Positions 40,094-49,496 of a stretch of 57,166 bases of DNA are shown here, piece by piece. The notes beneath the pieces are model-generated. The model searched no databases. It had not been told where the DNA came from and was given only the letters and a program-made list of their open reading frames with translations. The translations under genes were made by a program, and so were the position numbers. This DNA comes from Clostridia bacterium (GTDB taxonomy: Bacteria > Bacillota > Clostridia > Oscillospirales > UBA644). The stretch spans positions 1 to 57,166 of the forward strand of contig WHHJ01000004.1 of assembly GCA_014872655.1 (NCBI GenBank). The letters run 5' to 3'. The number at the start of each line of letters is the position of its first letter. The stretch's first letter is position 1.

Positions 40094-41824
40094 ATGGCAA
40101 AGAAAAAATGGCTTTCCGTTTTGCTAGCTGTGATGTTTGTGCTGTCTATTATCCCGACGGCAATATTTGCAACAGGCGCAACGGAAATCGTCATTGAAGA
40201 TGCGGACGATTTGGCTGCGGCTATTGCTGGGCAGCAGGCAAATCAAACATGGATAATGAAAGAAAATACTTATGTTTTGACCCAGGAACATCTGAATCAG
40301 TATGCTTCTTGGAATGAGCCCGGTCAGGACAAGTGGTATTTCCCGATCCATGAAGACGGGATCACGATTGTCGGCGAGGGCAACGTTGTCATTACCAGCG
40401 ATGTAGAAACGCCAAACGGAGTGTGGGCAACACAGGACTTTATTACCATTTGGTCAGATAACGTTACTTTGCGTAACCTGAGTATCAAATCAAAGGTAGA
40501 AACAAATAAGGCAATTGAAATTTCAGGAAAAAATGCTACGCTTGAGGGATTGAAACTGTTGCGCAGCGGAGATGAGTGGAATTGGTCCGGATCTATTGTA
40601 TTCAACTCCGATGATATCGGTACTGCTACCATGAAAGATGTAGAGCTGTGCGGATGGGTTTCTGCCAACTACGCCAAAGCCGGTACGCTGAATGCGGAAA
40701 ACGTTACGATTGATTTTACAGATACCGCTTATTCCGGTTTCAACCAGGACGGAGCATATCTGTGGAACCCCGGAATTCATAACTTTAATTCTGCCGGTGT
40801 TACGGTAAACAATAAAAACTTATCCATTTTAGTTGACAGTAATATCAATTTAAATGAACAGATTTTCAACGGAAAGGCACAGCCGGAGACAACGATTGTT
40901 TTAACCGAAAATGTTGCTGTTGGAAAAATGCTTGATTTGACAACAGATAATACAACATTGGATTTGAACGGCCACACCATCACCGCTACAGAAGATTTTT
41001 ACAGCACATTCCCCAACGATGCGCATTTGTTACAGGTAAACGGTGCTGAAAATGTTGTGATCAAAAACGGTAGCTTGGTATCGACCGATTTGAATAAACA
41101 TACTGTTAATGTATATCAATCTCAAAATGTTACGTTGGATGGTTTGACCATTGACAATACGCATACGATGGGTGGATGCCCGGTTGTTGTGAATGCTTCT
41201 TCTGTTAACGTCGAAGACGATTTGGCTTTGGTGGTTGGCGAGAAGTCTTGGGAAGGCATCAATGTAGACCCGAAAGAATCTACTGCAGAGTTGACCTTTG
41301 CAACCGGTTCTTCCGTTGCGATGAGTGGTAATGATGAAATTCCGGTCGTTAAAGTAGACGGCGAGCAAAGCAATATCACCATCTCCGGAGCAGGGGATGC
41401 CGGACTTGATGTCGACAGTGACGGCAATTTCGTTCCGCATACACATGAGTATGGTCCAGATTGGAACAGCGATGAAGACGGTCACTGGAAAGAGTGCACC
41501 TGTGGTGAGAAATCTGAATATGCTGCACACACTTTTGAGTGGGTGGTAGATAAAGAAGCAACGGCAACCGAAGACGGTAGCAAACATCAAGAATGCACCG
41601 TTTGCGGATACAGCTTGCCTGCTGAGAAGATTCCTGCAACAGGAACTGACACGGATACCGACACTGACACCGATACAGATACTGATACTGACACGGATAA
41701 AGAGCCGGAAGAAACACCTCCGACTTCTGACGGCGCAGAACTGATGCTGTGGGCTTCTCTGGCTTTGATTAGTTTAGCTGCAGTGGCTGGCGTATTGGTT
41801 GTTAACAAAAAGAATCGCGCATAA
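40094..41824 (+). CDS. Cell-wall-anchored surface protein with right-handed beta-helix
   Basis: A 576-residue exported protein: signal peptide (about 1-27), beta-helix-like repeats (about 90-440; ITIVGEGNVVITS, VTLRNLSIKS, VTLDGLTIDNTH), a module with His/Cys motifs (HWKECTCGEKSEYAAHTFEW and HQECTVCGY), a Thr-Asp dipeptide spacer (about 519-535), and a sorting signal of PPTSDG, a hydrophobic helix and a KKNRA tail. PPTSD replaces the usual LPXTG, as in some clostridial sortase substrates. ATG 40094 follows AGGAGGG. It is probably an adhesin or polysaccharide-binding protein. Confidence 0.82.
   Translation: MAKKKWLSVLLAVMFVLSIIPTAIFATGATEIVIEDADDLAAAIAGQQANQTWIMKENTYVLTQEHLNQYASWNEPGQDKWYFPIHEDGITIVGEGNVVITSDVETPNGVWATQDFITIWSDNVTLRNLSIKSKVETNKAIEISGKNATLEGLKLLRSGDEWNWSGSIVFNSDDIGTATMKDVELCGWVSANYAKAGTLNAENVTIDFTDTAYSGFNQDGAYLWNPGIHNFNSAGVTVNNKNLSILVDSNINLNEQIFNGKAQPETTIVLTENVAVGKMLDLTTDNTTLDLNGHTITATEDFYSTFPNDAHLLQVNGAENVVIKNGSLVSTDLNKHTVNVYQSQNVTLDGLTIDNTHTMGGCPVVVNASSVNVEDDLALVVGEKSWEGINVDPKESTAELTFATGSSVAMSGNDEIPVVKVDGEQSNITISGAGDAGLDVDSDGNFVPHTHEYGPDWNSDEDGHWKECTCGEKSEYAAHTFEWVVDKEATATEDGSKHQECTVCGYSLPAEKIPATGTDTDTDTDTDTDTDTDTDKEPEETPPTSDGAELMLWASLALISLAAVAGVLVVNKKNRA
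41648..41700 (+). repeat. Coding microsatellite for Thr-Asp dipeptides
   Basis: About nine six-base units (ACxGAy, Thr-Asp) in frame. The third codon positions vary, so the repeat is partly randomised but could still change length by slippage and alter the wall-spanning spacer. Confidence 0.8.
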
Positions 41825-41839
41825 TCGATTGATTTAAAA

Positions 41840-41870
41840 AATTCGGCAGAATATTCTGCCGAATTTTTTT
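41840..41870 (+). terminator. Terminator after the surface protein
   Basis: AATTCGGCAGA (41840-41850) and its perfect complement (41855-41865) around ATAT, then a run of seven T. Confidence 0.92.
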
Positions 41871-42033
41871 ATGGAAAGAAAAGCGGACTACTTAACCTTG
41901 TGAGCAAAAAACGCAGCAAAGCAGGGCAATCCCTTTCGGACGGTTGAAAGAAATTGGAAACGGATTGGCTCTCGTTCCAGCATTTAGAAAAATTGTAAAA
42001 ACAGGGGAAATTGACTTCTGTAATTGGGTCTTC

Positions 42034-42140
42034 GTGCGCTTATATTCATGTAATCTGCCCGCGCGCCTGTATCGTGTAACCCGTCCGCGCGTTTATATTC
42101 ATGGAACTCGTCTGTATGCTTTTATCGTGCAACTCTACTT
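42034..42140 (+). repeat. Four tandem 26-27 bp repeats
   Basis: Units at 42034-42060, 42061-42086, 42087-42113 and 42114-42140 share G(C/T)GCGC or GCGCGC, a TTATATTCATG or TATCGTG core and AACYCGTC. A possible remnant precedes at about 42012-42033. The tract lies in the 706-base gap between the surface protein and purL. Except for a weak frame at 42185-42403 and terminators, nothing else is seen in that gap. Confidence 0.7.
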
Positions 42141-42184
42141 GTTGCCTTTAGGGCATTTAGTTAAAGCGTATTTATTTTTGCAAT

Positions 42185-42403
42185 TTGTGGTATAAACGAA
42201 TCCTGGCGGATAGGATAGGACAGGATGCCTATGTCCTATATTTGTATAAAAACGGAAGCCTTATTGGTCTTTCAGATTCGGTGACCTTGACATTTCTTTA
42301 TTTACATGAAAAAGAAGGCCATTATGGTCTGGAGCCGGTGATTGATTTCTTAACAACTTGTGTCTGTCTCTATAAAGAAGAAGCTTTTATGGATCCGAAT
42401 TAA
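42185..42403 (+). CDS. Possible small protein or gene remnant
   Basis: A 72-codon frame starting at TTG, without a convincing ribosome site (DAYVLYLYKNGSLIGLSD is the most protein-like part). It ends directly before a bidirectional terminator, the only positional support. I recognise no family. It may be the relic of a longer gene. Confidence 0.25.
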   Translation: MWYKRILADRIGQDAYVLYLYKNGSLIGLSDSVTLTFLYLHEKEGHYGLEPVIDFLTTCVCLYKEEAFMDPN

Positions 42404-42404
42404 A

Positions 42405-42438
42405 AAAACAAGCGATGACGAAAGTCATCGCTTGTTTT
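42405..42438. terminator. Bidirectional terminator between the 42 kb region and purL
   Basis: Fifteen-bp perfect arms (42405-42419 and 42424-42438) around a GAAA tetraloop, with A on one side and T on the other, so it can end purL on the minus strand and plus-strand transcripts. Confidence 0.93.
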
Positions 42439-42530
42439 GATTTTATTCTATCGGTTTCCGATTGTTGGCTGCACAGAATGAAGACGTGTGCAACGCATTG
42501 TTTCTTGGGCAAACTTTGCCGAATCAACTT

Positions 42531-45500
42531 TTATAGGCTGAAATATTCTACCGCCGAGCGGAATAGCCCCATATCATAACAACCGTCCACATTTTGATAT
42601 AATCCCGTTCCGACACGCTCGGAGTGCCCCATTTTACCGAATACTCGTCCGTCCGGAGAAGTGATGCCCTCAATGGCACAGAACGAACCGTTCGGGTTAA
42701 ACGCAATATCCATCGTTGCTTGTCCTTGCAGGTCGACATATTGCGTCAAAATTTGACCGTTTTGAGCCAGTTGTCGGATCAGTTCGGGTTCAGCGATAAA
42801 CCGGCCTTCGCCGTGTGAAATCGGCACGGTAAACACTTGTCCGACCTCGGTGTGCATCATCCATGGAGATTGATTGGAGGCCACGCGGGTCCGAACCAGT
42901 TTAGATTGGTGCCGGCCGATGGTATTGTAGGTTAATGTGGGACAATGTTCGTCTGTCTGCACAATCTTGCCGTACGGAACCAGACCCAATTTGATCAGCG
43001 CCTGGAAGCCGTTGCAGATTCCGCCCATCAGACCGTCGCGCGCTTCCAGTAAATCGGTTACCGCCTGGCTGATTTCCGGATTGCGGAAGAATGCGGTAAT
43101 AAACTTTCCGGAACCGTCCGGCTCGTCGCCGCCGGAGAATCCGCCGGGGATAAAGATAATTTGGCTTTGCTCGATTTTTTCGGCAAACAACCGTACCGAT
43201 TGCGAGACCGCGTCGGCGGTAAGATTGTTGATCACAAAAATTTCGGGTTGTGCTCCGGCTGCCGCCAGCGCTTTTGCCGTATCATATTCACAGTTCGTGC
43301 CCGGAAAGACCGGAATCAATACCCGGGGCTTGGTCTGCCGAATTTTGGGACCGCGCCGGGTCTGTGCCGGATAAGAGAAGTTTTCCACCGTTTCCTGGTC
43401 GGCATCTGTAGATGTTTTTCCGACCTGATTGCAGGGAAATACATCTTCCAATTTATTTTCATACAAGGCGTACAGTTCTTCCAAATCGACTGCTTTTTCG
43501 CCCCATTTCAACTGTAACGGGGAAACCGTTGTTCCCAGTAGAACGCCGACTTCGTCATCCGAAGTCAATTCCACCACAAACGCGCCGTAATGATAGGCAA
43601 ACAGCACGGACAGGTCGACACTTGCGTCAAAGGTAAATCCGATTCGGTTGCCCATCGTCATTTTGAAGATCGCTTCGGCAACGCCGCCGTAAGTGGGCGT
43701 GTATACCGCCGCCGCTTTTTTGCTCCGAACCAAATCGGTAACGGTTTGGAATGTTTGCAGTAGGGATTCGGTTACAGGCAGCCCGTTTTCGTCATATTGC
43801 GGCTGCAACAGCACTACGCGATGGCCGGCCTGCTTGAATTCCGGACTGATCACCTGGTCCACCGTTCCGGTCGTTACCGCAAACGAAACCAACGTCGGCG
43901 GAACATCCAGTTGTTCGAACGATCCGCTCATGGAGTCTTTTCCGCCGATTGCGGCGATTTTCAGTTGCTTTTGGGCCTCAAACGCGCCCAGCAGAGCCGC
44001 CAGCGGTTTACCCCAACGGGCAGGGTCCTGCTTAGGTTTTTCAAAATATTCCTGAAAAGTCAGGTAAACGTCTTCAAAACAAGCACCCGTTGCAATCAGT
44101 TTGCTGACCGATTCAATCACGGCCAGATACGCTCCGTGATACGGGCTCTTTTCGGATATAAACGGGTTGTAGCCCCACGATAAAAACGAGCAGGTCGACG
44201 TGTCTTTGTCTTCCACAGAAATTTTATGAACCATCGCCTGAATCGGGGTTTTTTGATAGGTACCGCCGAACGGCATCAACACCGTTCCCGCGCCGATCGT
44301 GGAGTCAAATCGTTCCGAGAGTCCTCGTTTGGAACAGATATTGAGGTCTTGTGCCAATGCATGCAGGCCGGACTGGAAGTCTGCCGGCAGTTGTTTTTCA
44401 AACGGCTGCGGTGCTTGCGGCGCAATGGTGATATGTTTTTCAGCTCCGTTGGAGTTGAGAAACTCGCGAGACAGGTTTACAATCGTATTCCCGTTCCAGC
44501 TCATCGTCAGATACGGATCCTGTTTTACGGTTGCCACTACGGTCGCTTCCAGGTTTTCGGCTTTGGCCAGCTCACAAAATGCTTGGACGTCTTCTTGGGC
44601 GACGACGACCGCCATCCGTTCCTGCGATTCGCTGATCGCCAGTTCGGTTCCGTCCAGTCCTTCATACTTTTTAGGAACAGCATTTAAATCAATGTCCAGC
44701 CCGTCGGCCAGTTCTCCGATTGCAACCGAAACGCCGCCCGCGCCAAAGTCGTTGCAGCGCTTAATCAGCCGCGAAGCTTTTGGATTGCGGAATAACCGTT
44801 GCAGTTTGCGTTCTTCCGGTGCATTTCCTTTTTGGACTTCTGCGCCGCAGCTTTCCAACGATTGTATATTATGAGATTTGGACGACCCGGTCGCACCGCC
44901 ACAGCCGTCTCGGCCGGTTCTGCCGCCCAATAAAATCACTTTATCCGAGGGTTGCGGCCGTTCTCTGCGTACATTTTCTGCAGGGGCGGCTGCAATCACG
45001 GCGCCGATTTCCATCCGTTTTGCCGCATAGCCCGGATGATAAATTTCATCAACCTGGCCTGTTGCCAATCCGATTTGGTTACCGTAAGAACTATATCCGG
45101 CGGCCGCCGTTGTGACAATCTTACGCTGCGGCAATTTCCCCTCCATGGTTTGGCTGACGTCAACGGTCGGATCGGCTGCGCCGGTGACACGCATTGCGGC
45201 GTAAACATAACTCCGGCCCGAAAGCGGGTCGCGGATCGCGCCGCCGATACAGGTTGCCGCGCCGCCGAACGGTTCAATCTCCGTGGGGTGATTGTGTGTT
45301 TCGTTTTTAAACAGCAGCAGCCAGGGTTCGGTCTTGCCTTCAATCTGCACGTCCATCTTCACGGTGCAGGCATTGATTTCTTCGGATTCGTCCAACTTTT
45401 CCAACAGCCCTTGCCGGCGCAGATATTTGGCAGCCAGCGTGGCAATATCCATCAGATTTTGCGGTTTTGTGCGTCCCAGTTGCTCCCGGGTTTGCAGATA

Positions 45501-46238
45501 ATCCTCGTACGCTTTTTGCAACAGCGCGTCCTCAAACTGCACCCCGTCAATGGTCGTTAAAAAGGTGGTATGCCGGCAGTGGTCGGACCAATAGGTATCG
45601 ATCATCCGAATTTCGGTAATGGTCGGATCCCGTTTTTCACTGGTAAAATAATCCCGGCAAAAACGCAGATCGTCTAAATCCATTGCCAACGCATAATCGG
45701 CAAGAAAACGGCGCAGACCGTCTTCGTCCAACTGCCGGAACCCATCCAGGGTTTGTACCGTCGTCGGTACCGTATATTCTGCCTTTAGGGTCTCGGGCTT
45801 TTCAGCCGATGCCAGGCGAGCCTCTACGGGGTTGATCACGTATTTTTGAATGGCGGCCAAATCGGAATCGGACAAATTGCCGTACAAAACATAAACCTTG
45901 GCAGAGCGAACGGTAGGCCGCTCCGCTTTGGAGATAATCTGAATACATTCTTCTGCCGAATTGGCCCGTTGGTCAAACTGACCCGGCAAATACTCCACCG
46001 CAAACGAAATTCCGTCTGCCGGCGGCTCTTCGGTCACCGTGTCCAACTGCGGTTCGGAGAAAACGGTCTTTTTACACTGTTCAAATAATTCGGGGTCGAT
46101 ATTCTCTACATCATACCGGTTCAAAATCCGCAGATCGGTCAATGCTTCAATGCCCAACAGCCCGCACAAGTCTTCTTTGAGCGCATGGGCTTCGTGTGCA
46201 AAAGGTTGTTTTTTTTCGACATATATTCTATAAACCAT
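42531..46238 (-). CDS. purL: Phosphoribosylformylglycinamidine synthase, single long chain
   Basis: A 1235-residue FGAM synthase that aminates FGAR with glutamine and ATP (step 4 of purine synthesis). It is the fused form: N-terminal PurS-like and linker region, two AIRS-type halves (NHPTEIEPFGGAATCIGG, GGRTGRDGCGGATGSSKS, then a second half with GGKDSMSGSF) and a C-terminal PurQ amidotransferase with the GGICNGFQ nucleophile Cys. I take ATG 46238 (MVYRIYVEKKQ), four bases after the purD stop and behind GGGAGGA; the frame is open upstream into purD. It is the last gene of the pur operon. Confidence 0.96.
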   Translation of the reverse strand: MVYRIYVEKKQPFAHEAHALKEDLCGLLGIEALTDLRILNRYDVENIDPELFEQCKKTVFSEPQLDTVTEEPPADGISFAVEYLPGQFDQRANSAEECIQIISKAERPTVRSAKVYVLYGNLSDSDLAAIQKYVINPVEARLASAEKPETLKAEYTVPTTVQTLDGFRQLDEDGLRRFLADYALAMDLDDLRFCRDYFTSEKRDPTITEIRMIDTYWSDHCRHTTFLTTIDGVQFEDALLQKAYEDYLQTREQLGRTKPQNLMDIATLAAKYLRRQGLLEKLDESEEINACTVKMDVQIEGKTEPWLLLFKNETHNHPTEIEPFGGAATCIGGAIRDPLSGRSYVYAAMRVTGAADPTVDVSQTMEGKLPQRKIVTTAAAGYSSYGNQIGLATGQVDEIYHPGYAAKRMEIGAVIAAAPAENVRRERPQPSDKVILLGGRTGRDGCGGATGSSKSHNIQSLESCGAEVQKGNAPEERKLQRLFRNPKASRLIKRCNDFGAGGVSVAIGELADGLDIDLNAVPKKYEGLDGTELAISESQERMAVVVAQEDVQAFCELAKAENLEATVVATVKQDPYLTMSWNGNTIVNLSREFLNSNGAEKHITIAPQAPQPFEKQLPADFQSGLHALAQDLNICSKRGLSERFDSTIGAGTVLMPFGGTYQKTPIQAMVHKISVEDKDTSTCSFLSWGYNPFISEKSPYHGAYLAVIESVSKLIATGACFEDVYLTFQEYFEKPKQDPARWGKPLAALLGAFEAQKQLKIAAIGGKDSMSGSFEQLDVPPTLVSFAVTTGTVDQVISPEFKQAGHRVVLLQPQYDENGLPVTESLLQTFQTVTDLVRSKKAAAVYTPTYGGVAEAIFKMTMGNRIGFTFDASVDLSVLFAYHYGAFVVELTSDDEVGVLLGTTVSPLQLKWGEKAVDLEELYALYENKLEDVFPCNQVGKTSTDADQETVENFSYPAQTRRGPKIRQTKPRVLIPVFPGTNCEYDTAKALAAAGAQPEIFVINNLTADAVSQSVRLFAEKIEQSQIIFIPGGFSGGDEPDGSGKFITAFFRNPEISQAVTDLLEARDGLMGGICNGFQALIKLGLVPYGKIVQTDEHCPTLTYNTIGRHQSKLVRTRVASNQSPWMMHTEVGQVFTVPISHGEGRFIAEPELIRQLAQNGQILTQYVDLQGQATMDIAFNPNGSFCAIEGITSPDGRVFGKMGHSERVGTGLYQNVDGCYDMGLFRSAVEYFSL

Positions 46239-46242
46239 GCCG

Positions 46243-47508
46243 TTAATCCTCCCGTAAAGCAAGCGCTTTTTTACCGATATCTGACCGGTAATACGCGTTT
46301 TCAAAGTGGGTATTGCGTACCGTTGTGTAAGCTTTTTCAATCGCCTCGCGCAGTGTCGGGGCCGTCTCGGTAATACCTAACACCCGTCCGCCGCCGGTAA
46401 CCAGCTTGCCGTCTTTCTGTTTTGCGCCGGCAACATAAATCAACGAATGATCCTGCGGCAGGGTGATTTCAAATCCGGTTTCATATTTTTGCGGATACCC
46501 GTCCGACGCCATGACCACGCAGCAGGCGCAGTCTTTGCTGAACGACACTTTTGCCTGGTCGAGCGTCCCGGCCTGTACGTGCATCATAATCTCCAGCAGA
46601 TCGCTTTGCAGCAGCGGCAAAACAACCTGGGTTTCCGGGTCGCCGAATCGGCAGTTATATTCAATCACCTTCGGCCCGTCTTGGGTCAGCATCAGACCAA
46701 AATACAAACATCCGCGGAACGTTCTTCCCTCCTGGTTCATCGCCTCGATGGTCGGTCTAAAAATCGTCCGCATACATTCGTCTGCAATGCTTTCGGTATA
46801 ATACGGATTGGGCGCAATGGTGCCCATGCCTCCGGTATTTAATCCTTCGTCGTTATCCTTAGCCCGCTTGTGGTCCATGGAAGAAACCATCGGAATAATG
46901 GTCTTTCCGTCCGTAAAGGTCAAAACCGACACTTCGGGGCCTTCCAAAAATTCTTCAATCACAATCCGGCTTCCGCTTTCGCCAAACACCTTGTCTTCCA
47001 TCATCGACCGTACAGCCTGTTCGGCCTGTTGTCTGGTTTGGGCAATGATGACGCCTTTGCCCAGCGCCAGTCCGTCTGCTTTAATCACCGTGGGACACGG
47101 TGCCGTTTTTAGATATTCCAACGCTTGCTGTGCCTGGTCAAAAACTTCGTACCGAGCTGTTGGAATGCCGTATTTTTTCATCAGCTGTTTGGCAAATACT
47201 TTGCTGCCCTCGATCATTGCCGCATTTTTTTGCGGGCCAAAGCAGGGGATCCCGGCTTGCTGCAATTGATCCACCGCTCCCAATACCAAGGGGTCGTCCG
47301 GTGCCACAATGGCAAAATCAATTGCATGTTCTACCGCAAACTGTGTGATTTTATCGATCTCTTTTGCGCCGATGTCTACGCACTGCGCATCTTCGGCAAT
47401 GCCGCCGTTTCCGGGCAGGGCATAGATCGTTTCAACGTTGGGGTTCTGCTTAATTTTTTTGATAATGGCGTGTTCTCTTCCGCCGCCTCCGACAACCAGA
47501 ATCTTCAT
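46243..47508 (-). CDS. purD: Phosphoribosylamine--glycine ligase
   Basis: GAR synthetase of 421 residues, an ATP-grasp enzyme for step 2 of purine synthesis. KILVVGGGGREHAI at the start, KADGLALGKGV and GFGDPE-type (NCRFGDPETQ) motifs are diagnostic. It starts 24 bases after purH and is followed four bases later by purL. Confidence 0.97.
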   Translation of the reverse strand: MKILVVGGGGREHAIIKKIKQNPNVETIYALPGNGGIAEDAQCVDIGAKEIDKITQFAVEHAIDFAIVAPDDPLVLGAVDQLQQAGIPCFGPQKNAAMIEGSKVFAKQLMKKYGIPTARYEVFDQAQQALEYLKTAPCPTVIKADGLALGKGVIIAQTRQQAEQAVRSMMEDKVFGESGSRIVIEEFLEGPEVSVLTFTDGKTIIPMVSSMDHKRAKDNDEGLNTGGMGTIAPNPYYTESIADECMRTIFRPTIEAMNQEGRTFRGCLYFGLMLTQDGPKVIEYNCRFGDPETQVVLPLLQSDLLEIMMHVQAGTLDQAKVSFSKDCACCVVMASDGYPQKYETGFEITLPQDHSLIYVAGAKQKDGKLVTGGGRVLGITETAPTLREAIEKAYTTVRNTHFENAYYRSDIGKKALALRED

Positions 47509-47532
47509 CGCTGCATCCCTCCTCTGTTCGCA

Positions 47533-48717
47533 TCAGTGATGGAACAACCGCATGCCGGTAAAGGCCATGGCAATGCCGTATTGGTCGCAGGCCTCAATCA
47601 CCAGATCATCACGGATAGAACCGCCCGGCTGAGCAATATAACGTACACCGCTCTTTGCTGCCCGGTCAATATTGTCGCCAAACGGGAAGAACGCGTCCGA
47701 GCCCAGTGCAACGTCTTGAATCGTTGCCAAGTAAGCTTGTTTTTGTTCTTTGGTAAACGGTTCGGGGCAAACGCTGAACAGTTTTTGCCATTGACCGTCC
47801 GCTAACACGTCCTGCGCGTCGTCTGAAAGATATACGTCAATCGCATTGTCGCGTTCCGGCCGCTTTACCTGCTCCAAAAACGGTAGATTCAGTACCTTTT
47901 CATGCTGTCTCAAATGCCACAGGTCCGCCTTATTTGCCGCCAGTCTGGTGCAGTGAATTCGTGACTGCTGTCCGGCACCGACGCCGATGGCCTGACCGTC
48001 CTTGGCAAAGCAGACCGAATTGGACTGTGTATATTTCAGCGTAATCAGCGCAATGATCAAATCCCGCTGTGCCTGTGGGGATAGTTGTTTGTTTTGTGTG
48101 ACGATATTCGTCAGCAGCGAGGCGTCAATGGTAAAGTTGTTGCGCCCCTGTTCAAACGTGATGCCGAAAACCTGCTTGCGTTCAATTTCTTCCGGCTCAT
48201 ACTGCTCGTCGATCTGTACAATATTGTAATTACCTTTGCGCTTGGTCTTCAAGATTTGCAGTGCTTCGTCCGTATATCCGGGGGCAATGATGCCGTCCGA
48301 AACTTCACGGGCAATCAGTTTTGCCGTCGTCGCGTCGCAGACGTCGCTGAGTGCAATCCAGTCCCCAAACGAAGACATGCGGTCCGTCCCTCTTGCCCGC
48401 GCATAAGCGGTGGCCAAAGGCGATTCGTCCAGTCCTTCGATATCATCCACAAAGCACGCTTTTTTCAAACTTTGCGGCATGGGAATCCCGACCGCGGCCG
48501 AGGTGGGGCTGACATGTTTAAAAGAAGTTGCCGCCGGCATGTTCAGAGCCTGTTTCAATTCCCGTACCAGCTGCCAGCTGTTAAAGGCGTCCAAGAAGTT
48601 GATGTATCCGGGTTTTCCGGACAAGATTTGGATCGGCAGATCCCGGTTTGAATCCATATAGATGCGGGCCGGTTTTTGGTTGGGGTTACAGCCGTATTTC
48701 AGTTCAAATTCTTTCAT
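47533..48717 (-). CDS. purH: AICAR transformylase, stand-alone (PurH C-terminal domain only)
   Basis: A 394-residue protein corresponding to the AICAR formyltransferase part of PurH, using 10-formyl-THF to make FAICAR. It opens with LKYGCNPNQKPA and includes the KHVSPTSAAVG active-site motif with Lys and His, SDAFFPFGDN and IAQPGGSIRDD. The N-terminal IMP cyclohydrolase (MGS-like) domain of ordinary PurH is absent; that activity is supplied by the overlapping upstream PurO-like gene. It overlaps that gene by four bases (ATGA). Confidence 0.95.
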   Translation of the reverse strand: MKEFELKYGCNPNQKPARIYMDSNRDLPIQILSGKPGYINFLDAFNSWQLVRELKQALNMPAATSFKHVSPTSAAVGIPMPQSLKKACFVDDIEGLDESPLATAYARARGTDRMSSFGDWIALSDVCDATTAKLIAREVSDGIIAPGYTDEALQILKTKRKGNYNIVQIDEQYEPEEIERKQVFGITFEQGRNNFTIDASLLTNIVTQNKQLSPQAQRDLIIALITLKYTQSNSVCFAKDGQAIGVGAGQQSRIHCTRLAANKADLWHLRQHEKVLNLPFLEQVKRPERDNAIDVYLSDDAQDVLADGQWQKLFSVCPEPFTKEQKQAYLATIQDVALGSDAFFPFGDNIDRAAKSGVRYIAQPGGSIRDDLVIEACDQYGIAMAFTGMRLFHH

Positions 48718-49451
48718 GATTCCATCTCCTGTGTGTTTTTGTTGATCAGCCGGTCTTCGATTTTGCCGGTTTCAAGATTGCAATACCGAACGTACAGTGA
48801 AATCTTGTTTTGCTCATCCAGGTTATCCCAGATCTCACTGGTAAAATCGTCAATGTTGTCGGGAATAACCACCCGTTCGGGTTCTCCGGCAAAGGTCGGA
48901 ATGGGATTTCCGTCGCAGATATAGGTATGTAAAAAATGTCCCAAACCGGGAATGGCCGAATAAGAAAAGGTATACCGGGAACAAGCGGAACCGTCCGCAT
49001 CAGCCGATTTCAGAATACTCATCTTATACGTAAAGTCGGTCGGCGTAAACGTAATCATGCCGCTGATACGCGGGGTAAAGTTGGGATAATCCGGCTCAAA
49101 ACACCGGGTGTCCAGCGCCTGTTCAAACGTTTTGTCTTCGCGCAGAAAAGTGCGGATCGTGTCCGTCTGATCTCCGTTGGTTACAATCAGGTTGTTTTGC
49201 CAAGTGCGAACCGGCGCGTAAATAATCAGCGAAGGATCTTCCACTTTACTTTCATCAAACGGATAAATTTTAATTTCATCGTTGCCTTCCCGGACAAATA
49301 CGCGGTTGCGGCTGTTTTCACTGCGACCCATAATAAAGTAGGCGGCCACGGCGTTTTTTCCGTTTTCGGATTTGCCCAGCACAATGCCTCTGCCTACATA
49401 AGAATTTCCGCTCAGCAAGGACCGGATTCGGTTTATTTTATAAATATCCAT
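48714..49451 (-). CDS. purO: IMP cyclohydrolase, PurO-like
   Basis: A 245-residue protein of the archaeal-type IMP cyclohydrolase family, which closes FAICAR to IMP, the last step of the pathway. NSYVGRGIVLGKSENGKNAVAAYFIMGRSENSRNRVF is the conserved N-terminal core (seen as YVGRGI, AYFIMGRSENSRNR), and the C-terminal half carries PGLGHFLHTYICDGNP. The gene replaces the missing domain of PurH and is translationally coupled to it. ATG 49451 follows GGGAGAAATG. A 378-base repeat-filled gap separates it from purN. Confidence 0.93.
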   Translation of the reverse strand: MDIYKINRIRSLLSGNSYVGRGIVLGKSENGKNAVAAYFIMGRSENSRNRVFVREGNDEIKIYPFDESKVEDPSLIIYAPVRTWQNNLIVTNGDQTDTIRTFLREDKTFEQALDTRCFEPDYPNFTPRISGMITFTPTDFTYKMSILKSADADGSACSRYTFSYSAIPGLGHFLHTYICDGNPIPTFAGEPERVVIPDNIDDFTSEIWDNLDEQNKISLYVRYCNLETGKIEDRLINKNTQEMES

Positions 49452-49496
49452 CTTTCATTTCTCCCGTTTCTGTTTTGGTAGTAGGGGGGGGATTTC

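Noticed and set aside
46239..46340. N-terminal extension of PurL
   Set aside because: It overlaps purD and is not conserved in PurL; ATG 46238 has GGGAGGA upstream.
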